In this document: positions 7,081-16,927 of the stretch, one piece after another | Layout of the letters: each line of letters starts with the position of its first letter | How positions within the stretch are numbered: position 1 is the stretch's first letter | Assembly (NCBI GenBank): GCA_904502285.1 | Contig: CAJGEC010000005.1 | Coordinates: forward strand, 1 to 64,000 | DNA: 64,000 nucleotides | Source of the DNA: an uncultured Alistipes sp. | GTDB lineage: Bacteria > Bacteroidota > Bacteroidia > Bacteroidales > Rikenellaceae | Direction of reading: 5' to 3' | The notes under the pieces: model-generated | Database searches by the model: none | What the model saw: the letters and a program-made list of their open reading frames with translations, nothing else | What the model was told of the DNA's origin: nothing | Made by a program: the position numbers and the translations under genes

Positions 7081-9051
7081 ATGAGACGACTCTTTATTAT
7101 ATACACACTCCTTATGCTTACCGCAGGCTATGCCTATGGTGAGAGCCCCTCTGTCACGGCTACTTCTGCCGACGGCAAGTGTCACTGCACCCTCGACTGG
7201 AGCGATGGTACTTTGCGCTGGTGGGCAACCTTTGATGGCAAGGAGGCCGTAGCACCATCACACCTCTCGATGGTTACCGACCGAGGTACTTGGGGTGAAA
7301 ATATAGAGTTTGCAAACATATCCCTTAGCGACAACAACAGCCAAGCAACCATCAATTTTGGCGACTATGGCGTGGAGATACGAGCCTTCGACAATGGTGT
7401 GGCCTACCGCTTCCTATCTCACAGCGAGGGCGACTATAAAATCATCGACGAGGTTGCCGAGTTCGCCTTCTCGGAGGAGGATATGGCGTGGATACCATAC
7501 GTGAACTACCGCCCCGATGCGACATCAGACTACGCAACACAATACGAGACCTCGTTCGAGAACACCTACACCCACACCGCACTCAAGGATATCGATTGGC
7601 GCAGACTAATCTTTACGCCTATCATTGTCGAGCATAACGGTCTAAAGTTATGGATTTCAGAGGCTAACCTTGAGGCATACCCTGGTATGTTTATCTCGAA
7701 TAGAGACCAAAACGGCCTGCTCGACACGGAGTTTGCACCACGCCCCAAGGAGGTGGAGCAGGGTGGCCACAACATGTTGCAGGGTATGGTAAAATCGCGC
7801 CACAACTATATAGCAGAGTGCGACGGCAAGCGTACCTTCCCTTGGCGCATCGTGGCTATTGGCACGAAGGATAGCGACTTGGCAAACAACAACCTTGTGT
7901 GGGAACTTGCCGACGAGTGTCGCATAGAGAACACCTCGTGGATAGAGCCTGGCAAGGTGGCCTGGGAGTGGTGGAACGACTGGGGCCTGGAGGGCGTGGA
8001 CTTCAAGGCTGGCATCAACAACCAGACATATAAGTATTACATCAATTTCGCCTCACGCTACGGCATCGAGTATGTAATTCTCGACGAGGGCTGGTCGGTA
8101 AATCTCGCTGCCGACCTTATGCAGGTTGTTCCTGAAATAGACATCAAGGCTCTCGTAGATTACGCCACCGAGCGCAACGTAGGCATAATCCTTTGGGCTG
8201 GCTACTGGGCGCTAAACCGCGATATTGAGGGGCTCTGCAAGCACTACTCCGCAATGGGAGTTAAGGGCTTCAAGGTGGACTTCCTCGACCGTGACGACCA
8301 GGAGATGGTGGAGTTTGTATATGCTCTCGCCGAGACCGCATCAAAATATAAACTACTCGTTGATTATCACGGTATTTACAAGCCTACTGGACTCAACAAA
8401 ACCTATCCTAACGCCATCAATTTTGAGGGTGTTCACGGCCTTGAGACGATGAAGTGGCTGGGGGCTGAGCACGACCAGATAACCTACGACGTATCTCTTC
8501 CATTCCTTCGTGGCGCAGCAGGCCCTATGGACTACACCCAAGGCGCTATGCACAACGCCGCAAAGGGGTACTATCAGCCAAACTACTCGCGTCCAATGAG
8601 TCAGGGAACACGTTGCCACCAATTAGCGATGTATATCCTCTACGACGCTCCTCTCACTATGCTCTGCGACTCACCCACCAACTATGAGCGTGAGCCAGAG
8701 TTTACAGCGCTCCTGGCGTCAATTCCTACGGTGTGGCAAGAGAGCCGTGTGACAGAGGGTCGTATCGGAGAGTATGTCGAGGGTTATGCCCAGACTGCCG
8801 ACACCCTCTACCTCGCTGGCCTCAATGGCAACCAACCACGAAATAGCGTAGTAACTGTCCCAGAGGGTTGCACCTTCGACTCGCTCGATATCTTCGTAGA
8901 TGGACCGAACGCCACGACCAATGGTTCGGACTATAGCCACACGCACCTAACGGCCGAGGAGTATAATGCCAACGCCAACAGAATAGAGATAGATATGGCC
9001 CCAGGAGGTGGCTATATGATAAGGATAAACAACTGTAAATTAGCAAAATAA
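7081..9051 (+). CDS. GH97 family glycosidase (alpha-galactosidase or alpha-glucosidase)
   Basis: A 656-residue secreted protein with signal peptide MRRLFIIYTLLMLTAGYAYG. The N-terminal beta-sandwich (about 25-270), the (beta/alpha)8 barrel (about 280-560) and the C-terminal beta domain follow the GH97 plan. Barrel landmarks are WEWWNDWGLEGVDFKAGI, YVILDEGWS (D335, E336), GFKVDFLDRDDQEMVEF (D400) and INFEGVHGLE (E449, E455). In GH97 some members invert (SusB alpha-glucosidase) and some retain (alpha-galactosidase with an Asp nucleophile). The D400/E455 spacing of 55 equals, from memory, that of the nucleophile and acid/base of the retaining BT1871, so alpha-galactosidase is favoured but not proven. 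It sits between rlmN and two GH92 genes with gaps of 21 and 7 bp. Confidence 0.88.
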   Translation: MRRLFIIYTLLMLTAGYAYGESPSVTATSADGKCHCTLDWSDGTLRWWATFDGKEAVAPSHLSMVTDRGTWGENIEFANISLSDNNSQATINFGDYGVEIRAFDNGVAYRFLSHSEGDYKIIDEVAEFAFSEEDMAWIPYVNYRPDATSDYATQYETSFENTYTHTALKDIDWRRLIFTPIIVEHNGLKLWISEANLEAYPGMFISNRDQNGLLDTEFAPRPKEVEQGGHNMLQGMVKSRHNYIAECDGKRTFPWRIVAIGTKDSDLANNNLVWELADECRIENTSWIEPGKVAWEWWNDWGLEGVDFKAGINNQTYKYYINFASRYGIEYVILDEGWSVNLAADLMQVVPEIDIKALVDYATERNVGIILWAGYWALNRDIEGLCKHYSAMGVKGFKVDFLDRDDQEMVEFVYALAETASKYKLLVDYHGIYKPTGLNKTYPNAINFEGVHGLETMKWLGAEHDQITYDVSLPFLRGAAGPMDYTQGAMHNAAKGYYQPNYSRPMSQGTRCHQLAMYILYDAPLTMLCDSPTNYEREPEFTALLASIPTVWQESRVTEGRIGEYVEGYAQTADTLYLAGLNGNQPRNSVVTVPEGCTFDSLDIFVDGPNATTNGSDYSHTHLTAEEYNANANRIEIDMAPGGGYMIRINNCKLAK

Positions 9052-9058
9052 CCGCTCG

Positions 9059-11302
9059 ATGAGACTACAACTAACCATAATCGCGATATTTGCCCTCTGC
9101 TCGACACTCTCAGCACAGGAGAGTGCGGACTATGCCCATTGGGTAGACCCCTTTATCGGCACAGCAGACTACTCCGTGACACACCCTGGCGCTGTCGTTC
9201 CCCACGGTATGATGGCCACCGTACCTTTCAATGTCACTGGCTCGGACCTCAACCGTTTCGACAAGGACAACCGTTGGTGGAGCGCACCCTACGACATTCG
9301 TAATAAATACAGTGTAGGCTTTGCTCACGGCGCACTAAGTGGTGTGGGATGCCCCGAATTAGGAGCAATAATCACTATGCCTACCATAGGCGAGGTCAAG
9401 GCTGACCGCTACGAAAGAGGCTCTACATACGTTGAGGAGGTTGCCACCCCCGGCTACTATGCCACAACCTACGACAAGTTCTCTGTTCGTGCCGAGGCTA
9501 CTGCCACGGAACGAGCATCGGTAGAGCGATACACCTTCCTTGAGGGAGGCCAGGCAAATATCATTGTAGACCTTGGCACAGCCCTATCTAACGAGTCGGG
9601 AGCAATGCTTCGCAAGGTGAGCAATACGGAGGTCGAGGGTGTTCGTCTCTTAGGCACATTCTGTTATACCAACCAAGCCGTCTTCCCCGTATATTTCGTG
9701 GCACGCATCTCTAAGCCTGCCCAGAGTACGGGTTATTGGAAGTTACAGCCAGAGATGACGGGCATTGAGGCTCAGTGGTCGGGCGATAGTGGAGAGTACA
9801 AACTCTACAATAACTACTCGCGCGAGATGATGGGTAACGACATCGGCTTCTTCTTCTCGCTCGGCGAGGTGGAGGCTGGTACGGTTGTCGAGGTCAAGGT
9901 CGGCATATCGTACACCTCGATAGAGAACGCGCGCAAAAACCTCGATGCCGAGGTGGGCGACAGCACCTTTGATGAGGTACGCCAAGCATCATACAATAGG
10001 TGGAACGAGGCCCTCTCGCGCATACGTGTTGAGGGTGGCACCGAGGAGGACAAAACCATATTCTACACCGCCCTCTACCACTCGTTGCTTCATCCCAATA
10101 TCCTCAGCGACATCAACGGTGAGTACCCCACAATGGAGCGAGGAGAGAGGGGCTTGGCCGTGGGCTACGACCGCTACACGGTATTCTCATTATGGGACAC
10201 CTATCGCAATGTACATCAGTTGCTTACATTAGCCTATCCTGAGCGACAGACCGATATGATACGCTCGATGGTGGGTATGTCTCAGGAGTGGGGTTGGCTA
10301 CCTCGCTGGGAGCTTTACGGCCGAGAGACATTCACTATGGAGGGCGACCCTGCCATCCCTGTAATCGTTGATAGCTACCTCAAGGGACTACGCGACTTCG
10401 ACGTCGAGGCCGCCTACGAGGCTATGCGTCGTTCGGCAACGACCGAGGGCAAGAGCAACCCTATACGCCCCGATATCGACCCATACATAGAGCAAGGATA
10501 TATCCCCGTCGGCTGGTTTGCCAACGACCTCTCTGGCGACAACTCCGTATCTCACGCCTTGGAATACTACGTGGCAGACAACGCCTTAGCCGCCTTAGCC
10601 CGTCACCTTGGCGACGAGGAGTTCGCACAGACTATGGAAGAGAGAGCCTCTGGCTGGCGCAACTACTACTCCAAGGAGTATGGCGCACTACGCCCCATCG
10701 ACAAGGAGGGTAACTTCATCACCCCCTTCGACCCCTCGGCAGGTGCAAACTTCTCGAACACAACAGGTTTCCACGAGGGCAGTTCGTGGAATTACACCTT
10801 CTTCGTACCACACGACATCGAAGGCCTTATCAAACTTATGGGTGGCAAAAGGGAGTTTACCAAGAGACTATGGAGCATATTTGAGGAGGGCCACTACGAC
10901 CCTACCAACGAGCCAGACATCGCCTACCCCTACCTCTTCAGTCGCATAAAGGGGGAGGAGTGGCGCACTCAACGACTTGTAAAGAAGTTACTCGATGAGA
11001 ACTACACTACTTCACCCGATGGTCTGCCAGGTAACGACGACACGGGAACGATGTCTGCGTGGGCCGTTTTCTCAATGATGGGACTCTATCCCGACTGCCC
11101 TGGCCAGCCATACTACACCCTGACCACACCACGCTTCGACAGGGTGGAGATAGAGACCACACACGGCACTATAGCCATCGAGTGTGAGGGTCGAGGCGAC
11201 TACATAAAAGAGGTGCTGATGGGAGGAAAGCGTTGCGATACCTTCCGCATATCACACAGCGACCTAATCAAAAATGGAGGACTTAAACTAAAACTATATT
11301 AA
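9059..11302 (+). CDS. GH92 family alpha-mannosidase (exo-acting)
   Basis: A 747-residue secreted enzyme with signal peptide ending LSAQ. GH92 members are calcium-dependent inverting exo-alpha-mannosidases, mostly acting on alpha-1,2 links. Landmarks are the N-terminal WVDPFIGTADYSVTHPGAVVPHGM, GFAHGALSGVGCPELG, and the C-terminal catalytic segment GNDDTGTMSAW at residues 658-668 (general-base Asp region), followed by MMGLYPDCPG. The motif 'GN(D/E)DxGxMSAW' is diagnostic for the family. Here a Thr replaces the more usual Cys or Val, and a Thr replaces Gln in the GQMSAW form, so linkage preference may differ (inference). It starts 7 bp after the GH97 stop, and the second GH92 starts 1 bp after its own stop. 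Confidence 0.92.
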   Translation: MRLQLTIIAIFALCSTLSAQESADYAHWVDPFIGTADYSVTHPGAVVPHGMMATVPFNVTGSDLNRFDKDNRWWSAPYDIRNKYSVGFAHGALSGVGCPELGAIITMPTIGEVKADRYERGSTYVEEVATPGYYATTYDKFSVRAEATATERASVERYTFLEGGQANIIVDLGTALSNESGAMLRKVSNTEVEGVRLLGTFCYTNQAVFPVYFVARISKPAQSTGYWKLQPEMTGIEAQWSGDSGEYKLYNNYSREMMGNDIGFFFSLGEVEAGTVVEVKVGISYTSIENARKNLDAEVGDSTFDEVRQASYNRWNEALSRIRVEGGTEEDKTIFYTALYHSLLHPNILSDINGEYPTMERGERGLAVGYDRYTVFSLWDTYRNVHQLLTLAYPERQTDMIRSMVGMSQEWGWLPRWELYGRETFTMEGDPAIPVIVDSYLKGLRDFDVEAAYEAMRRSATTEGKSNPIRPDIDPYIEQGYIPVGWFANDLSGDNSVSHALEYYVADNALAALARHLGDEEFAQTMEERASGWRNYYSKEYGALRPIDKEGNFITPFDPSAGANFSNTTGFHEGSSWNYTFFVPHDIEGLIKLMGGKREFTKRLWSIFEEGHYDPTNEPDIAYPYLFSRIKGEEWRTQRLVKKLLDENYTTSPDGLPGNDDTGTMSAWAVFSMMGLYPDCPGQPYYTLTTPRFDRVEIETTHGTIAIECEGRGDYIKEVLMGGKRCDTFRISHSDLIKNGGLKLKLY

Positions 11303-11303
11303 T

Positions 11304-13481
11304 ATGAAAATCACAAAATTACTCATCGCTGTTACACTCGTTGTAGCAATGGTTGGTTGTTGCTCAAAACCAGTGGGCATCGACTACGTAAACCCAAAGA
11401 TTGGTTCGGGAGGCCACGGCCACGTCTTCGTAGGTGCTAACGCACCATTCGGTATGACACAGGTGGGCCCTACAAGCATCACTCAGGAGTGGGACTGGTG
11501 CTCAGGATACCACGACTCAGAGAATAGCGTTATCGGCTTCTCGCACACCCACCTCTCAGGTACGGGTTGTGGCGACCTCTTCGACGTTACACTTATGCCT
11601 GTTATTGGAGATGTAGTGTATAGCCGTGGACGCCTTGGCGACTACACCACAGGCTTCTGGTCGGAGGCCGACCGCACACAGGAGGTTGTCGAGCCAGGCT
11701 ACTACTCAGTGCCCTTGACTCGCTACAACATCACTGCCGAGATGACAGCCACAGAGCGTGGTGGTCTCCACCGCTACACCTTCCCTGCAAGCGACGAGGC
11801 TGCCATCATCCTCGACCTCGTACACGGAGGCTGCTGGGACCGTCCTGAGGACCTCTATGCTGAGGCCGAGGGCGACCGCCGCATTGTTGGACATCGCCAC
11901 ACCTACGGCTGGGCAAATGCACAGAAGGTATTCTTCGTGGTTGAGTTCTCGAAGCCTTTCGACAAGTTCGAGCCTATCGACGAGAACAACTTCTACTACC
12001 GTGTACACTTCAAGACCGAGGAGCAGGAGCAGATTGGTGTCAAGGTGGCCCTCTCTACCGTGAGCGTGGAGGGTGCTAAGCTCAACTTCGAGAGCGAGGT
12101 AGCATCAAAGAGTTTCGACGAGGTGCGCCAGGAGACGAAGGCTAAGTGGGCCAAGGAGTTGAATAAGATTCGCATCTACGGCGCTTCAGAGGAGCAGATG
12201 GAGATTTTCTATACGGGTATGTACCACATGTACGTTGCCCCATCACTCCTTTCGGATGTAGATGGCAAGTACCGCGGTGCAGACAATGAGGTCTACGACA
12301 ACCCTGGCTTCGACACCTACACAACATTCTCGTTGTGGGATACCTATCGTGCTAAGTTGCCACTTATGACCATCACACACCCAGAACTTATGGACGACAT
12401 CGTAAACACTATGATCGATATCTACAAGAAGCAGTCGTTCTTGCCTATCTGGCACTTGTGGGCTTGCGAGACTGGCTGTATGGTTGGTTCGCCAGGTATC
12501 ATCGCCGTAGCAGACGCCGTGGCTAAGGGCATCGAGGGCATCGACCCTGAGGAGGCTTGGGAGGCTATCTACAACTCTTGTATGCACGACATCCGTGGTG
12601 GTCGCTACCGCAAGGCCTACGGCTATATGCCTAACGACCTTCAGGCCGAGTCTATCGCACACGATATGGAGTTCGCCATTGCCGATGCTGCGGCAGTGGA
12701 GGTAGCGCGCAAACTCGGCAAGAGCGAGGAGGAGGCATACCTCGAAAACCGTAGCCACTCTTGGCTCAACTACTTCGACCACTCTACAGGCTTCGTGCGT
12801 GGCAAGTCCTCTACGGGTGAGTGGCGCGAGGATTTCAATCCATACAACGCATCGCGCATCTCGAACGAGTACTGCGAGGGTAACGCTTGGCAGTACACGT
12901 GGCTAGTCCCTCAGGACCTCGACCTCTTGGTTGAGTGCTTCGGAGGTGTGGAGCAGACTATTGAGCGTCTCGACGGCCTCTTCACCGCAGATACCAAGAT
13001 GGAGGGTGAGGATGTTACGCCAGATATCTCTGGTCTCATCGGCCAGTATGTTCACGGCAACGAGCCAAGCCACCACATCGTCTACTTCTACACTATGTTG
13101 GGAGAGCCTTGGAAGGCTGCCGACCTCATCTACGAGATTTGCGATATTATGTACTCTACCGAGCCTGATGGCCTCTCAGGTAACGAGGATGTAGGCCAGA
13201 TGTCGGCGTGGTACGTGATGACCACCTTGGGCTTCTACCCTGTAGAGCCTGCAGCGGGCAAGTATGTGCTTGGCGTGCCTTTGATGGATCGCGCAGAGAT
13301 GGATGTTGAGGGTGGTCTCTTCACCATTATTCGTGAGGGCTACACCCCAGAGAATCGCTATGTTCAGAGCGTAGAGCTCAATGGCGAGCCTTTGGAGCGC
13401 AACTACATCACCCACGACGAAATTGTGAGCGGTGGCGAGTTGAAATTCGTGATGGGCTCAGAAAAGAGGGCTTGGTATTAA
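11304..13481 (+). CDS. GH92 family alpha-mannosidase, lipoprotein
   Basis: A 725-residue GH92 enzyme. The N-terminus MKITKLLIAVTLVVAMVGCC is a lipoprotein signal with lipidated Cys at about 19, so unlike its neighbour it is membrane anchored. It has the family landmarks YVNPKIGSGGHGHVFVGANAPFGM, GFSHTHLSGTGCGDLFD and GNEDVGQMSAW at residues 626-636. WDWCSGYHDSENSVIGFSH is of the GH92 type with a closed substrate pocket. The two GH92 proteins are clearly diverged rather than a recent duplication. It is the last gene of the rlmN-GH97-GH92-GH92 run and is followed by a good terminator. Substrate specificity cannot be read from the sequence. Confidence 0.92.
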   Translation: MKITKLLIAVTLVVAMVGCCSKPVGIDYVNPKIGSGGHGHVFVGANAPFGMTQVGPTSITQEWDWCSGYHDSENSVIGFSHTHLSGTGCGDLFDVTLMPVIGDVVYSRGRLGDYTTGFWSEADRTQEVVEPGYYSVPLTRYNITAEMTATERGGLHRYTFPASDEAAIILDLVHGGCWDRPEDLYAEAEGDRRIVGHRHTYGWANAQKVFFVVEFSKPFDKFEPIDENNFYYRVHFKTEEQEQIGVKVALSTVSVEGAKLNFESEVASKSFDEVRQETKAKWAKELNKIRIYGASEEQMEIFYTGMYHMYVAPSLLSDVDGKYRGADNEVYDNPGFDTYTTFSLWDTYRAKLPLMTITHPELMDDIVNTMIDIYKKQSFLPIWHLWACETGCMVGSPGIIAVADAVAKGIEGIDPEEAWEAIYNSCMHDIRGGRYRKAYGYMPNDLQAESIAHDMEFAIADAAAVEVARKLGKSEEEAYLENRSHSWLNYFDHSTGFVRGKSSTGEWREDFNPYNASRISNEYCEGNAWQYTWLVPQDLDLLVECFGGVEQTIERLDGLFTADTKMEGEDVTPDISGLIGQYVHGNEPSHHIVYFYTMLGEPWKAADLIYEICDIMYSTEPDGLSGNEDVGQMSAWYVMTTLGFYPVEPAAGKYVLGVPLMDRAEMDVEGGLFTIIREGYTPENRYVQSVELNGEPLERNYITHDEIVSGGELKFVMGSEKRAWY

Positions 13482-13490
13482 AAATAGGGT

Positions 13491-13525
13491 GTGTGCAAGT
13501 GGTTAATATATAGCCATTTGCACAC
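13491..13525 (+). terminator. Terminator after the glycosidase run
   Basis: GTGTGCAAGTGG pairs with CCATTTGCACAC (one G-T wobble) around an AT-rich loop, 10 bp past the second GH92 stop. The tail TTCCATTTAAAATATTT is only moderately T-rich. Confidence 0.7.
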
Positions 13526-13549
13526 TTCCATTTAAAATATTTGCGTTTT

Positions 13550-13582
13550 TTTGCAGTTTTCGTACGAAAGTTTGTACATTTG
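13550..13582 (+). promoter_or_regulatory. Promoter of the YitT-family gene
   Basis: TTTG at 13550-13553 and TACATTTG at 13575-13582 with 21 bp between, a good Bacteroidota -33/-7 pair. The start codon is 79 bp downstream. Confidence 0.7.
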
Positions 13583-13661
13583 CCCCGAAAATTGAAACGT
13601 AAAATTTATATTTTACAATCGTAAATTAGCCTAAACTTTTAAAAACTGAATTGATAGAGTT

Positions 13662-14639
13662 ATGAAACTATCGTCTCGTGACATTATGGTCGGCATTAAG
13701 GAGTATCTCCTTATGACCTTCGGTATGTTCTGCTACGCCTTTGGCTGGCAGATGTGCGTACTTCCTGCTGGTGGTATGGGTGGTGGTGCTGCAGGTTTGG
13801 CAACACTCATCAACGCGATCCTTCCTGTCTCTCTCTCGGCAGGTTTCTTCACCATCGGTAACTTGATCTTCATCATCAACTGCATCTTGCTCATCCTCGG
13901 TGTGATGATCGTGGGTTGGAAGTTCGGTATCAAGACCTTGTACTGTATCTTGATGATGTCGGTGATGTTCAACCTCGTTGAGTTCCTCGACCCAGCATTG
14001 GTAGTCAATGTATTCAAGGGTGTTGATGCTTGGCGTTTGTTGATGGTTGTCCTCGGTGCTGCATCTTGCGGTGTGGGTATCGCTGTATCGTTTATGCAGG
14101 GTGGCTCAACTGGTGGTACTGATATCGTTGCGATGATTATCAATAAGTTCCGTACAGTAAGCTACGGCAAGGTATTGCTTATGACCGACTGCGGCATCCT
14201 CATCTCGTCAGTATTCCTCCACACTACCGTTAGTATGGCTACTGATGCAGGCCTTATCGAGATGACCGAGATCTCGCCATTGGCTCCTGAGGCATTCGCA
14301 CGTATGGTTTATGGTTTCATTATGATTGCCGTTATCGGCTACACCGTAGACTTCGTACAGTCGGGCAACCAGCAGTCTAACCAGATTATGATCTTCTGCA
14401 AGGACTACGAGAAGATGGCCGATATGATCAATACCAAGGCTCAGCGTGGTGCAACACTCATCGACGCTATGGGTTGGTACTCTAAGACCCCTTCTAAGGC
14501 TGTGATGGTCGTTTGCCGTAAGCGCGATACCTCGATGATTCTGAAGTTTGTGCGCGAGGAGGACTCAAGCGCATTCATCACCGTAGGCTCAGTAATGGGT
14601 GTTTACGGTCAGGGCTTCGATGCCTTGAACAAGCTCTAA
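13662..14639 (+). CDS. YitT family membrane protein (DUF161/DUF2179)
   Basis: A 325-residue inner-membrane protein. Five to six hydrophobic segments occupy about residues 14-200, including YLLMTFGMFCYAFGWQM, a glycine-rich PAGGMGGGAAGLATLI, TIGNLIFIINCILLILGVMI and GSTGGTDIVAMIIN. A soluble C-terminal DUF2179 domain follows at about 235-325, with FCKDYEKMADMI, RGATLIDAMGWYSK and KAVMVVCRKRD. This membrane-plus-DUF2179 plan defines the YitT family. Its biochemical role is not established; transport has been suggested for relatives. It has its own promoter and is followed 35 bp later by priA. Confidence 0.85.
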   Translation: MKLSSRDIMVGIKEYLLMTFGMFCYAFGWQMCVLPAGGMGGGAAGLATLINAILPVSLSAGFFTIGNLIFIINCILLILGVMIVGWKFGIKTLYCILMMSVMFNLVEFLDPALVVNVFKGVDAWRLLMVVLGAASCGVGIAVSFMQGGSTGGTDIVAMIINKFRTVSYGKVLLMTDCGILISSVFLHTTVSMATDAGLIEMTEISPLAPEAFARMVYGFIMIAVIGYTVDFVQSGNQQSNQIMIFCKDYEKMADMINTKAQRGATLIDAMGWYSKTPSKAVMVVCRKRDTSMILKFVREEDSSAFITVGSVMGVYGQGFDALNKL

Positions 14640-14674
14640 TAGAGCACATTATCACATATTAAACGACTGCTGCG

Positions 14675-16927
14675 ATGTTGTACGCACAGGTAGTTCTACC
14701 ATTGGCGCAACCAATGTACACCTTCTCGTTAGATGAAGGGCTGGGAGTGCAGGTAGGCGATGCTGTGGTGGTACAATTTGGCAGCAGTCGTTATTATACG
14801 GGTATCGTCTGGAGCATCAGCGACCAGCGCCCCGACTTCCCTCGCATAAAACCGATACTCCTACGCCCATACTCCTCGCCCCTACTCACCGAGGCGATGC
14901 AGAGGTTGTGGGAGTGGATTGCCGACTACTATATGTGTACTCTGGGCGAGGTGATGCGTATGGCACTGCCCTCGCTCACGAAGCCCTCGGCAAGCTCACT
15001 CTCGGAACTCAACGAACGTAGCATAGAGCCCCCCACAGAGCGATATATAGCACTCGCGGAGGAGTTACGCTCGGAGGAGGCACTCCTTGAGTATAATAAG
15101 AGATATTGTCGGCGCGCTCCACGCCGCACAGAACTCCTCGACGCTATAGCCTTGGCTATCAAGGAGCAAGGGGGTGCGGATGGCTTCATCCCACGCCGTC
15201 TCCTAAACATCGAGACCCAACACCTCCTATCACTTCGCAAGAGCAACCTTATCATCGAGGAGCGACGCTTGGTGGAGCACAACAGCACCACCTCGCACTT
15301 CCTGCGTCCAACTCTTTCCGAGGCACAGAGCGAGGCACTCAACAAAATCTACGAGGCCCACAGCCAACAGCGGGTGGCTCTCCTTCACGGTGTCACTGGA
15401 TCGGGTAAGACCGAAATATATATACATCTCATCGCCGATGCACTGACTCAAGGGCGTGATGTGCTGTTGCTCGTACCCGAAATTGTCATCACCTCGCAAC
15501 TTGTCGAGCGACTTGAACAGATCTTCGAGGGTCACATAACCACCTACCACTCACAACTTACGGCCCTGCGCCGTGGTCAGACATTCCTGCGACTGACAAC
15601 CTCCACGGGAGGAGAACTCATCGTCGGTGTGCGTTCGTCGATATTCCTACCAATGCACTCCACAGGACTTATCATCGTGGACGAGGAGCACGACATAAAC
15701 TACAAACAGAGCGACGTTGCACCACGCTACAACGCCCGCGATTGTGCCGTGATTATGGGTCGCATCTATGGCGCCAATGTCGTACTGGGTAGCGCAACCC
15801 CCTCGTTGGAGAGTTACGTAAATGGCCAGACGGGAAAGTATGCCTACGTAGAACTTACGGAGCGCTGGGGCGAGGGTGTATTGCCCGAAGTGGTGGTGTC
15901 GGACACTATACGTGCCGTGAAGCGTGGTGAGCGCAAGACCCACTTCAACCTCGACCTACTCAACGACATAGCTCGCACACTGAGCGCTGGCGACCAAGCC
16001 ATCCTCTTCCAGAATCGTCGTGGCTACTCACCCTACATACAGTGTCGCACGTGTGGCTACTCGCCCCGCTGCCCCCACTGCAACGTCACCCTCACGCAGC
16101 ATAAGAAGACATCACGTATGGAGTGCCACTACTGTGGCTATACGATGCCTATCCCCTCGGTATGCCCCAACTGCAACATTCAGGATATGGGCCTTATGGG
16201 ATTCGGCACGGAGCGAGCCGCCGAGGAGATATCACGCCTCTTCCCTGAGGCTCGTGTGGAGCGTTTAGATGGCGACACCTCGACCTCCGAGAGTGCCTTT
16301 AAACGCATCGTTCACCGCTTCGAGAACCACGAAGCCGACATCCTTGTTGGTACACAGATAGTCACCAAAGGCTTCGACTTCGGAGGGGTCAGCACCGTCG
16401 GAATCCTCAATGCCGACAACCTCCTCTCCACCCCCGACTTCAGGGCCTCGGAGCGCGCCTTTCAACTTATGATGCAAGTGGCTGGCCGTGCTGGCCGTCG
16501 CAACGACCGTGGCCGTGTGATAATCCAGACCTCGCAACCAAAACACCCTGTTATACAGCAGGTTGCATCGGGTGACTACCGCGCGATGGCCCTCACCGAA
16601 CTCAACGAACGTAAGGCCTTTTGCTACCCACCATATTCACACCTTACGCGCATACTCATACGCCACACCGACTACAACACCCTGCATCGTGCAGCCCACG
16701 CCCTTGGCGACACACTACGTCAGAAGTTTGGGTCGCGCATTATGGGTCCTGTGTCTTCGTCGTTGGAGATGCTACGAGGTGAGCATCGTGCCGAGATACT
16801 ACTCAAGATTGAGGCTGGGGCTTCGATGCAGAGGGCCCGCACACTCCTACGCCAAGCCCTCGACAACTACGACACTAAAAACGAGTATAAGGGCATAAAA
16901 ATAGATGTAGATGTCGATTGTTGGTAA
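14675..16927 (+). CDS. priA: Primosomal protein N' (replication restart helicase PriA)
   Basis: Recognises stalled or repaired forks and reloads the replicative helicase. At 750 residues it has the N-terminal 3'-end-binding domain (begins YAQVVLPLAQPMYTFSLDE), a Walker A GVTGSGKTE at 239-247, and the Walker B motif IIVDEEHD. The zinc-binding insertion has eight Cys starting at C457 (CRTCGY, CPHC, CHYCGY, CPNC). Helicase motifs V-VI follow (GTQIVTKGFDF, QVAGRAGR). The C-terminus overlaps the start of the comF gene by 17 bp, so the two are translated from one message. Confidence 0.96.
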   Translation: MLYAQVVLPLAQPMYTFSLDEGLGVQVGDAVVVQFGSSRYYTGIVWSISDQRPDFPRIKPILLRPYSSPLLTEAMQRLWEWIADYYMCTLGEVMRMALPSLTKPSASSLSELNERSIEPPTERYIALAEELRSEEALLEYNKRYCRRAPRRTELLDAIALAIKEQGGADGFIPRRLLNIETQHLLSLRKSNLIIEERRLVEHNSTTSHFLRPTLSEAQSEALNKIYEAHSQQRVALLHGVTGSGKTEIYIHLIADALTQGRDVLLLVPEIVITSQLVERLEQIFEGHITTYHSQLTALRRGQTFLRLTTSTGGELIVGVRSSIFLPMHSTGLIIVDEEHDINYKQSDVAPRYNARDCAVIMGRIYGANVVLGSATPSLESYVNGQTGKYAYVELTERWGEGVLPEVVVSDTIRAVKRGERKTHFNLDLLNDIARTLSAGDQAILFQNRRGYSPYIQCRTCGYSPRCPHCNVTLTQHKKTSRMECHYCGYTMPIPSVCPNCNIQDMGLMGFGTERAAEEISRLFPEARVERLDGDTSTSESAFKRIVHRFENHEADILVGTQIVTKGFDFGGVSTVGILNADNLLSTPDFRASERAFQLMMQVAGRAGRRNDRGRVIIQTSQPKHPVIQQVASGDYRAMALTELNERKAFCYPPYSHLTRILIRHTDYNTLHRAAHALGDTLRQKFGSRIMGPVSSSLEMLRGEHRAEILLKIEAGASMQRARTLLRQALDNYDTKNEYKGIKIDVDVDCW

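Noticed and set aside
12243..12782. 179-codon minus-strand frame inside the second GH92 gene
   Set aside because: Antisense shadow of a well-supported glycosidase gene.
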